A stretch of DNA of 8,981 bases from Candidatus Pacearchaeota archaeon (GTDB taxonomy: Archaea; Nanobdellota; Nanobdellia; Pacearchaeales; GW2011-AR1), in the NCBI GenBank assembly GCA_002687255.1, contig NYZR01000034.1:1-8981 (forward strand), given 5' to 3'. Positions 1 through 4,187 of the stretch are shown here, piece by piece (position 1 is the stretch's first letter; every line of letters starts with the position of its first letter). Both the position numbers and the translations under genes were made by a program. The notes under the pieces were generated by a model. It worked only from the letters and a program-made list of their open reading frames with translations, was not told the origin of the DNA and did no database searches.

Positions 1-346
1 TACCAATAACCAATACAATCACAAAGAAGTTCTGATCATAAGCCTCCCGAGCTTCGTCATACCGAACGTTGCAATCATCACAATACCCGTCAATCACACA
101 CCCTCGATCGTCATACTCTGCCCGAAACATCGCCTTCTGAGCGGCACACTCATCCTGCTTCTCCGCAATACCTGCAGATTTGCAAGATGTCTCTGGCAAC
201 AAAGGCCGTGGCTCCACAAACTCCCCACGATCACAAAAATCACCATACTCCGGAGCAGGATAAAACACCTGAATCCCCTGGAAAACAACCAATAAATAAA
301 TCACAAAGATCCCCACACCAAGCACGCCGTTCTTTACCTTAACCAT
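1..346 (-). CDS. Cys-rich membrane protein, N-terminal part (runs off left edge)
   Basis: This frame is open from the ATG at 346 to the window edge (115 codons visible, no stop). Residues 8-28 form a hydrophobic segment (starting VLGVGIFVIYLLVVF), a signal anchor or first membrane helix. A roughly 75-residue polar loop follows with six cysteines (C38, C55, C67, C83, C89, C92, the last two as CDDC), which would suit disulfides or metal binding outside the membrane. A second hydrophobic stretch begins at about residue 107 (FFVIVLVIG) as the window ends. The ATG is chosen because a TATA-like box lies about 24 nt upstream on the same strand. I do not recognise the family. The apparent 64-codon frame at 94-288 is an out-of-frame shadow of this gene. 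Confidence 0.75.
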   Translation of the reverse strand, partial: MVKVKNGVLGVGIFVIYLLVVFQGIQVFYPAPEYGDFCDRGEFVEPRPLLPETSCKSAGIAEKQDECAAQKAMFRAEYDDRGCVIDGYCDDCNVRYDEAREAYDQNFFVIVLVIG

Positions 347-363
347 ACCAAACTATCCCATCA

Positions 364-376
364 AAGCTTAATAAAC
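364..376 (-). promoter_or_regulatory. TATA-like box for the left-edge membrane protein gene
   Basis: Minus-strand GTTTATTAAGCTT is centred about 24 nt upstream of the ATG at 346, the spacing expected for a leaderless archaeal mRNA. Confidence 0.5.
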
Positions 377-385
377 CCTTCGACA

Positions 386-530
386 TCTTCGTTCGCCGCA
401 GCGAGTCTCCGAGCCAGCTGAGGAGATTCAAGCAAGAGCGAATCGAAGAAATCTGGATACCCTACCAGACCTTGGCATCAGCTATTTCAGTGGCGAAGCC
501 ACCACAGATAACTGCGTGCAAAGCACGCAG
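386..530. repeat. Compound structured element A (three hairpin units) upstream of aIF2 beta
   Basis: The 234 bases between the left-edge gene and aIF2 beta hold a chain of inverted repeats. Unit 1: 387-396 (CTTCGTTCGC) pairs with 438-448 (GCGAATCGAAG) with T443 bulged, and T386-A449 extends it. Inside it, 404-410 (AGTCTCC) pairs with 422-428 (GGAGATT, one G-U). Unit 2: GTGGC-GAA-GCCAC at 490-502. Unit 3: CTGCGTGC-AAA-GCACGCAG at 512-530, an 8-bp perfect stem. The ACCTTGG at 469-475 and the 12 or so bases after it match copies at 1780 and 8587. The stretch 432-449 (GCAAGAGCGAATCGAAGA) resembles 4101-4120. No credible coding frame crosses it. It could be a dispersed palindromic repeat, a structured RNA, or both. 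Confidence 0.6.
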
Positions 531-550
531 GAATTTCCTCAACCAAAAAC

Positions 551-559
551 CTCTTAAAC
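551..559 (+). promoter_or_regulatory. TATA-like box for aIF2 beta
   Basis: CTCTTAAAC is centred about 25 nt before the ATG at 580. It supports this start over a TTG at 472 that lies inside element A. Confidence 0.55.
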
Positions 560-579
560 CACCCTCCACAAACAAAGAA

Positions 580-990
580 ATGAACAACTACGAAAAGCTC
601 CTCGAGCAAGCATACAAACAGGTCAAGTCAGTGTCAGGGACAGGCGAACGATTCGAAACACCAAAAGCAGTAGGAAAAGTCCAAGGAAAGAACACGATCA
701 TCACCAACTTCCAACAAATAGCTCAAACCCTCCGGAGACCGCCAGAACAACTAGCCAAGTTCCTCCAAAGAGAGCTAGCAACTCCGGGCAACATAACAAG
801 CGCCGGACTCGTCCTCAAGGCCAGGCTCCCCAGCCAACGAGTCAACGACAAAATCGCCAGCTACACCAAACTCTTGGTCTTATGCCCCGTTTGCCAAAAA
901 CCAGACACCGAAATCAAAACAGAAAAGAATGTCAAGAAGAAACACTGCCTTGCCTGCGGAGCCAGCTCACCGATTAAGGTGAACATCTGA
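580..990 (+). CDS. eif2b: Translation initiation factor aIF2 subunit beta
   Basis: 136 residues, the normal length for archaeal aIF2 beta. aIF2 is the heterotrimer that brings initiator Met-tRNA to the small ribosomal subunit as a GTP-dependent ternary complex. Residues 1-30 resemble the N-terminal helix that contacts the gamma subunit. Residues 31-98 form the central alpha/beta domain (GKNTIITNFQQIAQTLRRPP, then a GLVLKARLPSQRVND segment). Residues 100-136 form the zinc ribbon with CPVC (C102, C105) and CLACG (C123, C126), including the family-typical PDTEI. The ATG at 580 is preferred because it gives the family length and has a TATA-like box 25 nt upstream. A longer frame from 472 would translate structured element A. 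The TGA stop directly abuts the stop of the convergent methyltransferase gene, leaving no spacer. Confidence 0.95.
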   Translation: MNNYEKLLEQAYKQVKSVSGTGERFETPKAVGKVQGKNTIITNFQQIAQTLRRPPEQLAKFLQRELATPGNITSAGLVLKARLPSQRVNDKIASYTKLLVLCPVCQKPDTEIKTEKNVKKKHCLACGASSPIKVNI

Positions 991-1746
991 TTATTTCTGA
1001 GAAACAGAAAGCAAAGCAGAGACAACAAGACGAACATCCCCTCCATGCTCTTCAAGAGAAAGGGAGGCTGGCTTCTTCAAACCTAAAACATACTCATTCA
1101 ACGAAGAGACTTTCTTCTTGTCCCCAAGAAAATCGGTCTTTCCCCATTTCTGAGTAGAAAGAACATACTCAATAGAATTTTGAGGGAAGCCAACATTGGA
1201 AAACCCTGCAGCCTTCAAATCAGAAGAAAGTTCAGACCTTGTCATCAAATGTCGATTACGAACCAGGTCATCAAAACCAGCAAGCTTATCCTTCTTCCCT
1301 ACAAAAGCCTGAACAAAATCTCTCTGAGCCTCATCAAGGCCAAGCGTCCAACTCAAGAACAGCCCGCCCTTCTTCAAAACCCTAAGAACTTCTTTATACA
1401 ACTTTATCTGGCTTCTTTTAGAAACCTCATAAACACCATTCCGAATGAAAACTGCATCAAAAGTCCCATCAGAAAAAGGCATCTCGAGAACAGAGCCAAT
1501 ATGAAATTCAGCACCCTTAACATTTTCCTTAGCCCGACCAATCTGAAAACCAGAATTGTCCAAGAGGTGCAACTCAATATTCTTCTTACTTAACTGCTGA
1601 GAAAGCGCACCTTCCCCACACATCGCATCTAAAACGACCATGCCATCTCTAAGTCCAGCAAGACCAAGAAAAAAGGATATATCATTTTTCCCAAACCCGT
1701 GCAGATATTGACAACCCCTCTTAATTCCCTCATAAGGAGACTTCAT
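991..1746 (-). CDS. Class I SAM-dependent methyltransferase
   Basis: 251 residues with a Rossmann-type methyltransferase core. Motif I is VVLDAMCGEGALS at residues 37-49 (SAM-binding glycine loop). The acidic ribose-binding residue is D63 in LHLLDNS. The motif IV region is FDAVFIRNGVYEV (97-107), and LRVLKKGGLFLSW (121-133) is typical of the strand after the catalytic region. The C-terminal 100 residues are helical and probably carry the substrate site. The methylated substrate cannot be read from the sequence; small-molecule and quinone-type methyltransferases have this layout (known of the superfamily). The ATG at 1746 has a CTTAAG-centred TATA-like box about 24 nt upstream. The gene is convergent with aIF2 beta with no intergenic bases. 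Confidence 0.9.
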   Translation of the reverse strand: MKSPYEGIKRGCQYLHGFGKNDISFFLGLAGLRDGMVVLDAMCGEGALSQQLSKKNIELHLLDNSGFQIGRAKENVKGAEFHIGSVLEMPFSDGTFDAVFIRNGVYEVSKRSQIKLYKEVLRVLKKGGLFLSWTLGLDEAQRDFVQAFVGKKDKLAGFDDLVRNRHLMTRSELSSDLKAAGFSNVGFPQNSIEYVLSTQKWGKTDFLGDKKKVSSLNEYVLGLKKPASLSLEEHGGDVRLVVSALLSVSQK

Positions 1747-1766
1747 AACTAAACAAGTAAAAGCAA

Positions 1767-1775
1767 CCTTAAGAA
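1767..1775 (-). promoter_or_regulatory. TATA-like box for the methyltransferase
   Basis: Minus-strand TTCTTAAGG is centred about 24 nt upstream of the ATG at 1746. Confidence 0.45.
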
Positions 1776-1779
1776 CCTT

Positions 1780-1833
1780 ACCTTGGCACCAGATATCAAC
1801 AAGGGCGGGGCGGCACCGAGCCGGATGGCGAGC
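1780..1833. repeat. Dispersed repeat copy B
   Basis: ACCTTGGCACCAGATATC at 1780-1797 closely matches 469-486 (copy A) and loosely matches 8587 (copy C). CCTTG (1781-1785) pairs with CAAGG (1800-1804) as a hairpin. In copies B and C the GGGCGG core and a terminal GCGAGC (1828-1833) have the same spacing. It sits in the 136-base gap between the divergent methyltransferase and DUF424 genes and is far more G-rich than the flanks. Confidence 0.5.
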
Positions 1834-1852
1834 AAATTTCCCAAAACAAACC

Positions 1853-1860
1853 TTTTTTAA
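1853..1860 (+). promoter_or_regulatory. TATA-like box for the DUF424 gene
   Basis: TTTTTTAA is centred about 26 nt upstream of the ATG at 1883, which has no Shine-Dalgarno motif. Confidence 0.55.
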
Positions 1861-1882
1861 CCAACACCATCCTCAAAACAAA

Positions 1883-2185
1883 ATGGAACTAGCAATAAAA
1901 ATCCATTCATCCTACAGAAACGTAGTAGCCCTCGCAGATCTCGATTTAGTCGGAAAAAAATTCGAACAAGACAAAAGACAATTAGACATCCGAGAAAACT
2001 TCTACCAAGAAAAAACCATAACCCAAGAAGAAGCCATCCAACTCCTCCAACAACAGGCAGACCAAGACTCCACCTTCAACATCGTCGGCCCCAAAGCCAT
2101 CGAAACAGCCAAACAAGCCGGAGTAATCTCAGAAGCCAACACCTGCACGGTAGACAACATCCCATTTGCCCTCAAACTAGCATAA
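1883..2185 (+). CDS. DUF424 family protein
   Basis: 100 residues, the usual length of the archaeal DUF424 family. The family pattern is recognisable along the whole protein: an N-terminal strand with VVALADLDLVGKKFEQ (about 14-29), then LDIRENFYQEK (34-44), a helix TQEEAIQLLQQQ, the NIVGPKAIETAKQAGVI segment (about 66-82) and a C-terminal strand after NTCTVDNIPFA. DUF424 proteins are widespread in archaea, lack an assigned biochemical role and often sit among translation genes, as here between aIF2 beta and a KH-domain protein. The ATG start is supported by a T-rich TATA-like box 26 nt upstream. Confidence 0.85.
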   Translation: MELAIKIHSSYRNVVALADLDLVGKKFEQDKRQLDIRENFYQEKTITQEEAIQLLQQQADQDSTFNIVGPKAIETAKQAGVISEANTCTVDNIPFALKLA

Positions 2186-2196
2186 TAAACCCAAAC

Positions 2197-2205
2197 ATTT
2201 TAAAC
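2197..2205 (+). promoter_or_regulatory. TATA-like box for the 28-residue membrane ORF
   Basis: ATTTTAAAC is centred 25 nt upstream of the ATG at 2226. This is the same geometry as at larger genes here and is the main support for the microprotein being expressed. Confidence 0.5.
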
Positions 2206-2225
2206 TCCAACCCCCTCCACCAAAC

Positions 2226-2312
2226 ATGCAAAACTGGAGAGAGATAATCTCATGGATATTAATCATAATAGCATTTGCCCTAATAATTACCTCATTTATC
2301 AAAGGTGCTTAA
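2226..2312 (+). CDS. 28-residue single-pass membrane microprotein
   Basis: The product begins MQNWREIISW and continues as one hydrophobic helix rich in Ile, Leu, Ala and Phe (about residues 7-25) ending in KGA. It would span the membrane once with almost no soluble part. Support for a real gene comes from the ATTTTAAAC box 25 nt upstream and from tight linkage: its TAA (2310-2312) ends one base before the ATG of the next membrane protein at 2314. This suggests co-transcription and perhaps a joint complex. No family is recognised. Codon bias cannot be judged at this length, and it could instead be a leader ORF for the downstream gene. Confidence 0.55.
   Translation: MQNWREIISWILIIIAFALIITSFIKGA
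2301..2307 (+). promoter_or_regulatory. Shine-Dalgarno-like site for the 2314 gene
   Basis: AAAGGTG ends 6 nt before the ATG at 2314. This is one of the few start codons here with such a motif, as expected for an internal gene of a transcript in an otherwise leaderless region. It favours ATG 2314 over GTG 2305, which overlaps the motif. Confidence 0.5.
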
Positions 2313-2313
2313 T

Positions 2314-2547
2314 ATGAAACTGCAAGACATAATTATCATCCTGCTCTTCATAACCTCGTTACTAATAGCCTCATGGTATTTTTTTGGCAACTCGCCTACT
2401 TTTGAACAAGCAATATTGGTTCTTATCCCAACACTACTAATAACACAAATTTCAGAAACCAAAGAAACAAAAGTAAAAGTAAACTTAATAGAAAGAAGCT
2501 TTGTAAAACTAGCAAACGATTTTAAAGAGCATTCAAAACACCACTAA
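2314..2547 (+). CDS. Small two-helix membrane protein, unknown
   Basis: 77 residues. Residues about 4-23 (from QDIIIILLFITSLL) and about 30-46 (from EQAILVLIPTLLIT) are hydrophobic helices linked by a short FFGNSPTF turn. The remaining 30 residues are a polar tail (SETKETKVKVNLIERSF...) that probably lies in the cytoplasm. No conserved family is recognised. It follows the 28-residue membrane ORF after one base and precedes the KH gene by one base, but the KH gene has its own TATA box inside this frame. The codons are richer in A/T than in the KH gene. A phage-like holin fold cannot be claimed from two helices alone. Confidence 0.65.
   Translation: MKLQDIIIILLFITSLLIASWYFFGNSPTFEQAILVLIPTLLITQISETKETKVKVNLIERSFVKLANDFKEHSKHH
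2520..2527 (+). promoter_or_regulatory. TATA-like box for the KH protein gene
   Basis: TTTTAAAG lies inside the 3' end of the preceding frame, centred 25 nt upstream of the ATG at 2549. Confidence 0.5.
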
Positions 2548-2548
2548 A

Positions 2549-3040
2549 ATGCAAACCATAAACTTCCCCAACCCAAACGAACTGAAAAAACACAAGTCAA
2601 GACTAGAAAAAACCCTCAACGTAAAAATCCAAATAAACAACAAAGAAGCAACCATCGAGGGCCAGGGAATCGAAGAATACGAAGCCTCAATCGTCCTCGA
2701 AGCCATGGCGTTCGGCTTCTCGGCCGACAAAGCCCTCCAACTCCAAAACCAAGACATGATCTTCCGAATAATACCGATCAAAGCCCTCACCAGAAGGAAA
2801 AACCTAGAAGAAGTCCGCTCGAGAATCATCGGCAAGAAAGGAAAAACCAAAGAAACCATCCAAGAGATAGCCGATTGCGACCTCATCCTCAACAACAACG
2901 AAGTGGGCCTTATCTGCCATGCAGAAAACAGCGAAGAAGCCACAGCAGCCCTCACCAACCTCATCAAAGGATCCAAACAAACGAACGTCTACCGTTACCT
3001 CGAATCCGGAAATAGGAAAAGAAAGAAGGAACAGTTATAA
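2549..3040 (+). CDS. KH-domain RNA-binding protein, archaeal Dim2/Pno1 (Krr1-like) family
   Basis: 163 residues, slightly short for the family. The N-terminal half (about 1-78) resembles a degenerate KH domain without GXXG, ending with AMAFGFSADKALQL, a helix typical of this family. The C-terminal KH domain (about 80-150) carries the RNA-gripping loop IIGKKGKTKETIQEIADCDL with G95 and G98. The tail NRKRKKEQ is basic. The family helps mature the small ribosomal subunit near the 3' end of 16S rRNA, and the archaeal protein is known to bind aIF2 alpha, so an aIF2 subunit gene 1.5 kb away is a fitting neighbour. It starts one base after the preceding stop but has its own TATA box. Confidence 0.88.
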   Translation: MQTINFPNPNELKKHKSRLEKTLNVKIQINNKEATIEGQGIEEYEASIVLEAMAFGFSADKALQLQNQDMIFRIIPIKALTRRKNLEEVRSRIIGKKGKTKETIQEIADCDLILNNNEVGLICHAENSEEATAALTNLIKGSKQTNVYRYLESGNRKRKKEQL

Positions 3041-3042
3041 AC
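3035..3042 (+). promoter_or_regulatory. TATA-like box for the 21-codon ORF
   Basis: TTATAAAC overlaps the stop codon of the KH gene and begins 26 nt upstream of the ATG at 3061. Confidence 0.4.
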
Positions 3043-3060
3043 CTCCCTTACTAAAGAAAT

Positions 3061-3126
3061 ATGTCAATCGAACGATTCAAAAAATCCCTACGAATCCCAT
3101 CCCATAAAAATGTCCCAGTAGTTTAG
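3061..3126 (+). CDS. 21-residue ORF, possible microprotein or gene remnant
   Basis: The predicted peptide is MSIERFKKSLRIPSHKNVPV plus a final V. It looks like the N-terminus of an ordinary soluble protein that stops early at TAG (3124-3126). Its ATG is 26 nt downstream of a good TATA-like box, the same spacing as at real genes here. Reading through the TAG gives only 13 more codons before the next stop. The next gene's promoter begins 15 bases after the stop. Two readings fit: a genuine leaderless microprotein, or the 5' stub of a gene cut when the nuclease gene arrived. I recognise no family. Confidence 0.3.
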   Translation: MSIERFKKSLRIPSHKNVPVV

Positions 3127-3140
3127 TGCGGAAGCAAGAG

Positions 3141-3150
3141 TTTATATAAT
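3141..3150 (+). promoter_or_regulatory. TATA box for the HTH-nuclease gene
   Basis: TTTATATAAT lies 20-29 nt upstream of the ATG at 3170 and is one of the strongest TATA matches in the window. Confidence 0.6.
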
Positions 3151-3169
3151 TATAAGCACTCAAGATAAT

Positions 3170-3949
3170 ATGTTCATTATCTTCAAGAAAGATAAACTCA
3201 ACGGGATCACAAAGAATGCCATAAAAAAAGCAGGGTCTATAAGAAAACTAGAAGACATTACAAACATTCCAAGATCAACAATCTCTGCATACCATAACGA
3301 AAAGAGAGCAATCACAAAAGAAAATCTAGGAAAAATAACGGATTACACCAAACAAAAAGTCAACCAGATTGATCTTAAAGAATCCTTACCACAAAACTGG
3401 AGGCAAATTAAAGGGGGAAAGAACTGCGTAAAGGCAAAAAGAAAAAATGGAACCTTCCAAGAATCACTAAAAAATTGCCAAAGAGCAAGCTCAGAAAAGA
3501 TGAAAGCCTGGCACGAAAAAATGAAAACAACACAACCAGAAAAATACTATAAAATTCAATACGAAAGGTTCAAAAAAATAGCAGGATACAAACACAAAAC
3601 AAATGATGGGAAAAAGGTAAGAAACAAACTGGAGAAAGAAATAGCAGACCTTCTAAATAAAATGAAGATCAACTACCAATACGAACCGCTAGTCAAGGCA
3701 AACAACAAATATTTCTTTCCAGATTTTCTTATTAACAAAAACATAATCATAGAATGCACAATGTGGAAGGGGGCTGACAAAGCCATAAAACTCAAAGAAA
3801 AAATCAAACATCTAAAAGAGAAATACAGAGTTTATGTCCTCATCCCCAAAGCTTTAAATAGATACTACAAGATTCTTAATAATCATCTGCTTCTCGGAGT
3901 AGATGAACTTGTCCCGGTAGCTCAGTCTTTTCGTGACCCCAAAGGTTAG
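3170..3949 (+). CDS. HTH plus PD-(D/E)XK-like endonuclease, 3' end inside tRNA-Asn
   Basis: 259 residues. Residues about 12-65 look like a helix-turn-helix (AIKKAGSIRKLEDI, then TNIPRSTISAYHNEKRAIT). A linker with LPQNWRQIKGGKNC (73-86) and a basic helical stretch (105-160) follow. Residues 165-228 fit a PD-(D/E)XK nuclease core: YEPLV, then FFPDFLI (D185), then NIIIECTMWKG (E195), then the helix KAIKLKEKIKHLKEK and the strand YRVYVLIP. The usual lysine two residues after E195 is T197; K200 or K204 might replace it. The last 12 codons (from V248) are read from the 5' exon of tRNA-Asn and its D-loop intron, where the TAG stop lies. Codons are A/T-rich compared with neighbours, which suggests transfer. 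A homing or restriction-type DNase is likely; the target is unknown. Confidence 0.7.
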   Translation: MFIIFKKDKLNGITKNAIKKAGSIRKLEDITNIPRSTISAYHNEKRAITKENLGKITDYTKQKVNQIDLKESLPQNWRQIKGGKNCVKAKRKNGTFQESLKNCQRASSEKMKAWHEKMKTTQPEKYYKIQYERFKKIAGYKHKTNDGKKVRNKLEKEIADLLNKMKINYQYEPLVKANNKYFFPDFLINKNIIIECTMWKGADKAIKLKEKIKHLKEKYRVYVLIPKALNRYYKILNNHLLLGVDELVPVAQSFRDPKG

Positions 3950-3960
3950 AAAGGGAGCAG
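3926..3960 (+). other. Non-canonical D-loop intron of tRNA-Asn (between positions 15 and 16)
   Basis: This 35-nt intron fits a bulge-helix-bulge. Exon GCTC (3920-3923) pairs with intron GAGC (3955-3958). Both three-base bulges are AGT, cut AG|T at 3925/3926 and 3960/3961. The inner helix CTTTTC (3927-3932) pairs with GAAAGG (3949-3954, one G-U), capped by GACC-CCAAA-GGTT. The outer helix is weak (TA with TA if the second bulge is two bases). A CAG shared by both boundaries leaves up to 3 nt of ambiguity by sequence alone. The intron GAGC copies the mature D-stem strand (3967-3970), so both compete for GCTC. The nuclease stop codon TAG (3947-3949) lies within it. Confidence 0.85.
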
Positions 3961-3982
3961 TAGGTAGAGCGAACGGCTGTTA

Positions 3983-4016
3983 ATGCCATTCCCTGCCAGA
4001 AGGCAGGCCAACGGTC
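3983..4016 (+). other. Canonical anticodon-loop intron of tRNA-Asn (between 37 and 38)
   Basis: A 34-nt intron. The central helix is CTGT (3977-3980) with ACGG (4011-4014, one G-U). Bulges TA|A and TC|A give cuts after 3982 and after 4016. The intron body is a strong hairpin, CCTGCC-AGAA-GGCAGG (3992-4007). The inner flanking helix is only about 2 bp, so the motif is relaxed. Intron AACGG (4010-4014) duplicates the anticodon-stem strand at 3972-3976 and could pair alternatively with CCGTT. Confidence 0.88.
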
Positions 4017-4052
4017 ACCGTTAGGTCGGAGGTTCGAGTCCTTCCCGGGACG

Positions 4053-4125
4053 TCTCCGCTCACCGCTGTGAGCAACCTCGCAGCAGGGCGAGAAGGTGCG
4101 CAACAAGAGTGAATCGGAGATCTCC
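4053..4125. repeat. Structured element E directly after tRNA-Asn (possible ncRNA or repeat)
   Basis: TCTCCG (4053-4058) pairs with CGGAGA (4115-4120), closing a multi-branch fold. Inside are CTCAC-CGCT-GTGAG (4059-4072) and CTCGC-AGCAGG-GCGAG (4077-4092). The second can instead fold as ACC/GGT plus TCGC/GCGA with a GAA bulge. A perfect 10-bp palindrome, GGAGATCTCC, ends it (4116-4125). The segment CAAGAGTGAATCGGAGA (4104-4120) nearly matches 434-450 in element A (two differences). It begins at the base after the tRNA discriminator. It has no T-arm, so it is not a second tRNA, and no C/D boxes are seen. The remaining spacer to 4187 holds only the next promoter. Confidence 0.45.
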
Positions 4126-4159
4126 TAGACTGCCCAGAAAAACTAGAGCATACAAATCC

Positions 4160-4167
4160 TTAAAAAT
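4160..4167 (+). promoter_or_regulatory. TATA-like box for the 4188 gene
   Basis: TTAAAAAT is centred about 24 nt before the ATG at 4188. It is too close to the GTG at 4173 to serve it, so the ATG is the likelier start. Confidence 0.5.
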
Positions 4168-4187
4168 AAAAAGTGAATGATAAAATC

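Larger units (their letters stand above)
3911..4052 (+). tRNA. tRNA-Asn (GTT) with two introns
   Basis: Removing 3926-3960 and 3983-4016 leaves exons of 15, 22 and 36 nt, a standard 73-nt tRNA. The acceptor GTCCCGG (3911-3917) pairs perfectly with CCGGGAC (4045-4051), with discriminator G73 at 4052. The D-stem is GCTC/GAGC with loop AGTAGGTA. The anticodon stem AACGG/CCGTT (3972-3976 with 4018-4022) is perfect, with loop CTGTTAA and anticodon GTT at 3979-3981. The variable loop is AGGTC. The T-arm is GGAGG-TTCGAGT-CCTTC with one G-U. CCA is not encoded. The 5' part overlaps the end of the nuclease CDS. A possible TATA box is TTAATAAT (3876-3883) or CTTTAAATA (3852-3860), both inside that CDS. 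No tRNA scan was run. Confidence 0.93.

Noticed and set aside
94..288. 64-codon minus-strand frame
   Set aside because: It overlaps, in another frame, the longer left-edge membrane protein, which has a promoter and a clear membrane helix.
472..579. N-terminal extension of aIF2 beta from a TTG at 472
   Set aside because: It would translate hairpin element A; family length and the TATA box point to the ATG at 580.
1180..1593. 137-codon plus-strand frame
   Set aside because: Antisense shadow of the methyltransferase, no family pattern or promoter.
2533..2976. 147-codon minus-strand frame
   Set aside because: Antisense shadow of the KH-domain gene.
3876..4106. 76-codon minus-strand frame across the tRNA
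   Set aside because: Antisense to tRNA-Asn and element E; the residues mirror tRNA sequence.
4053..4125. Element E as a second tRNA or C/D-box guide RNA
   Set aside because: No T-arm with TTCGA-like loop and no box C or D pair in suitable positions.
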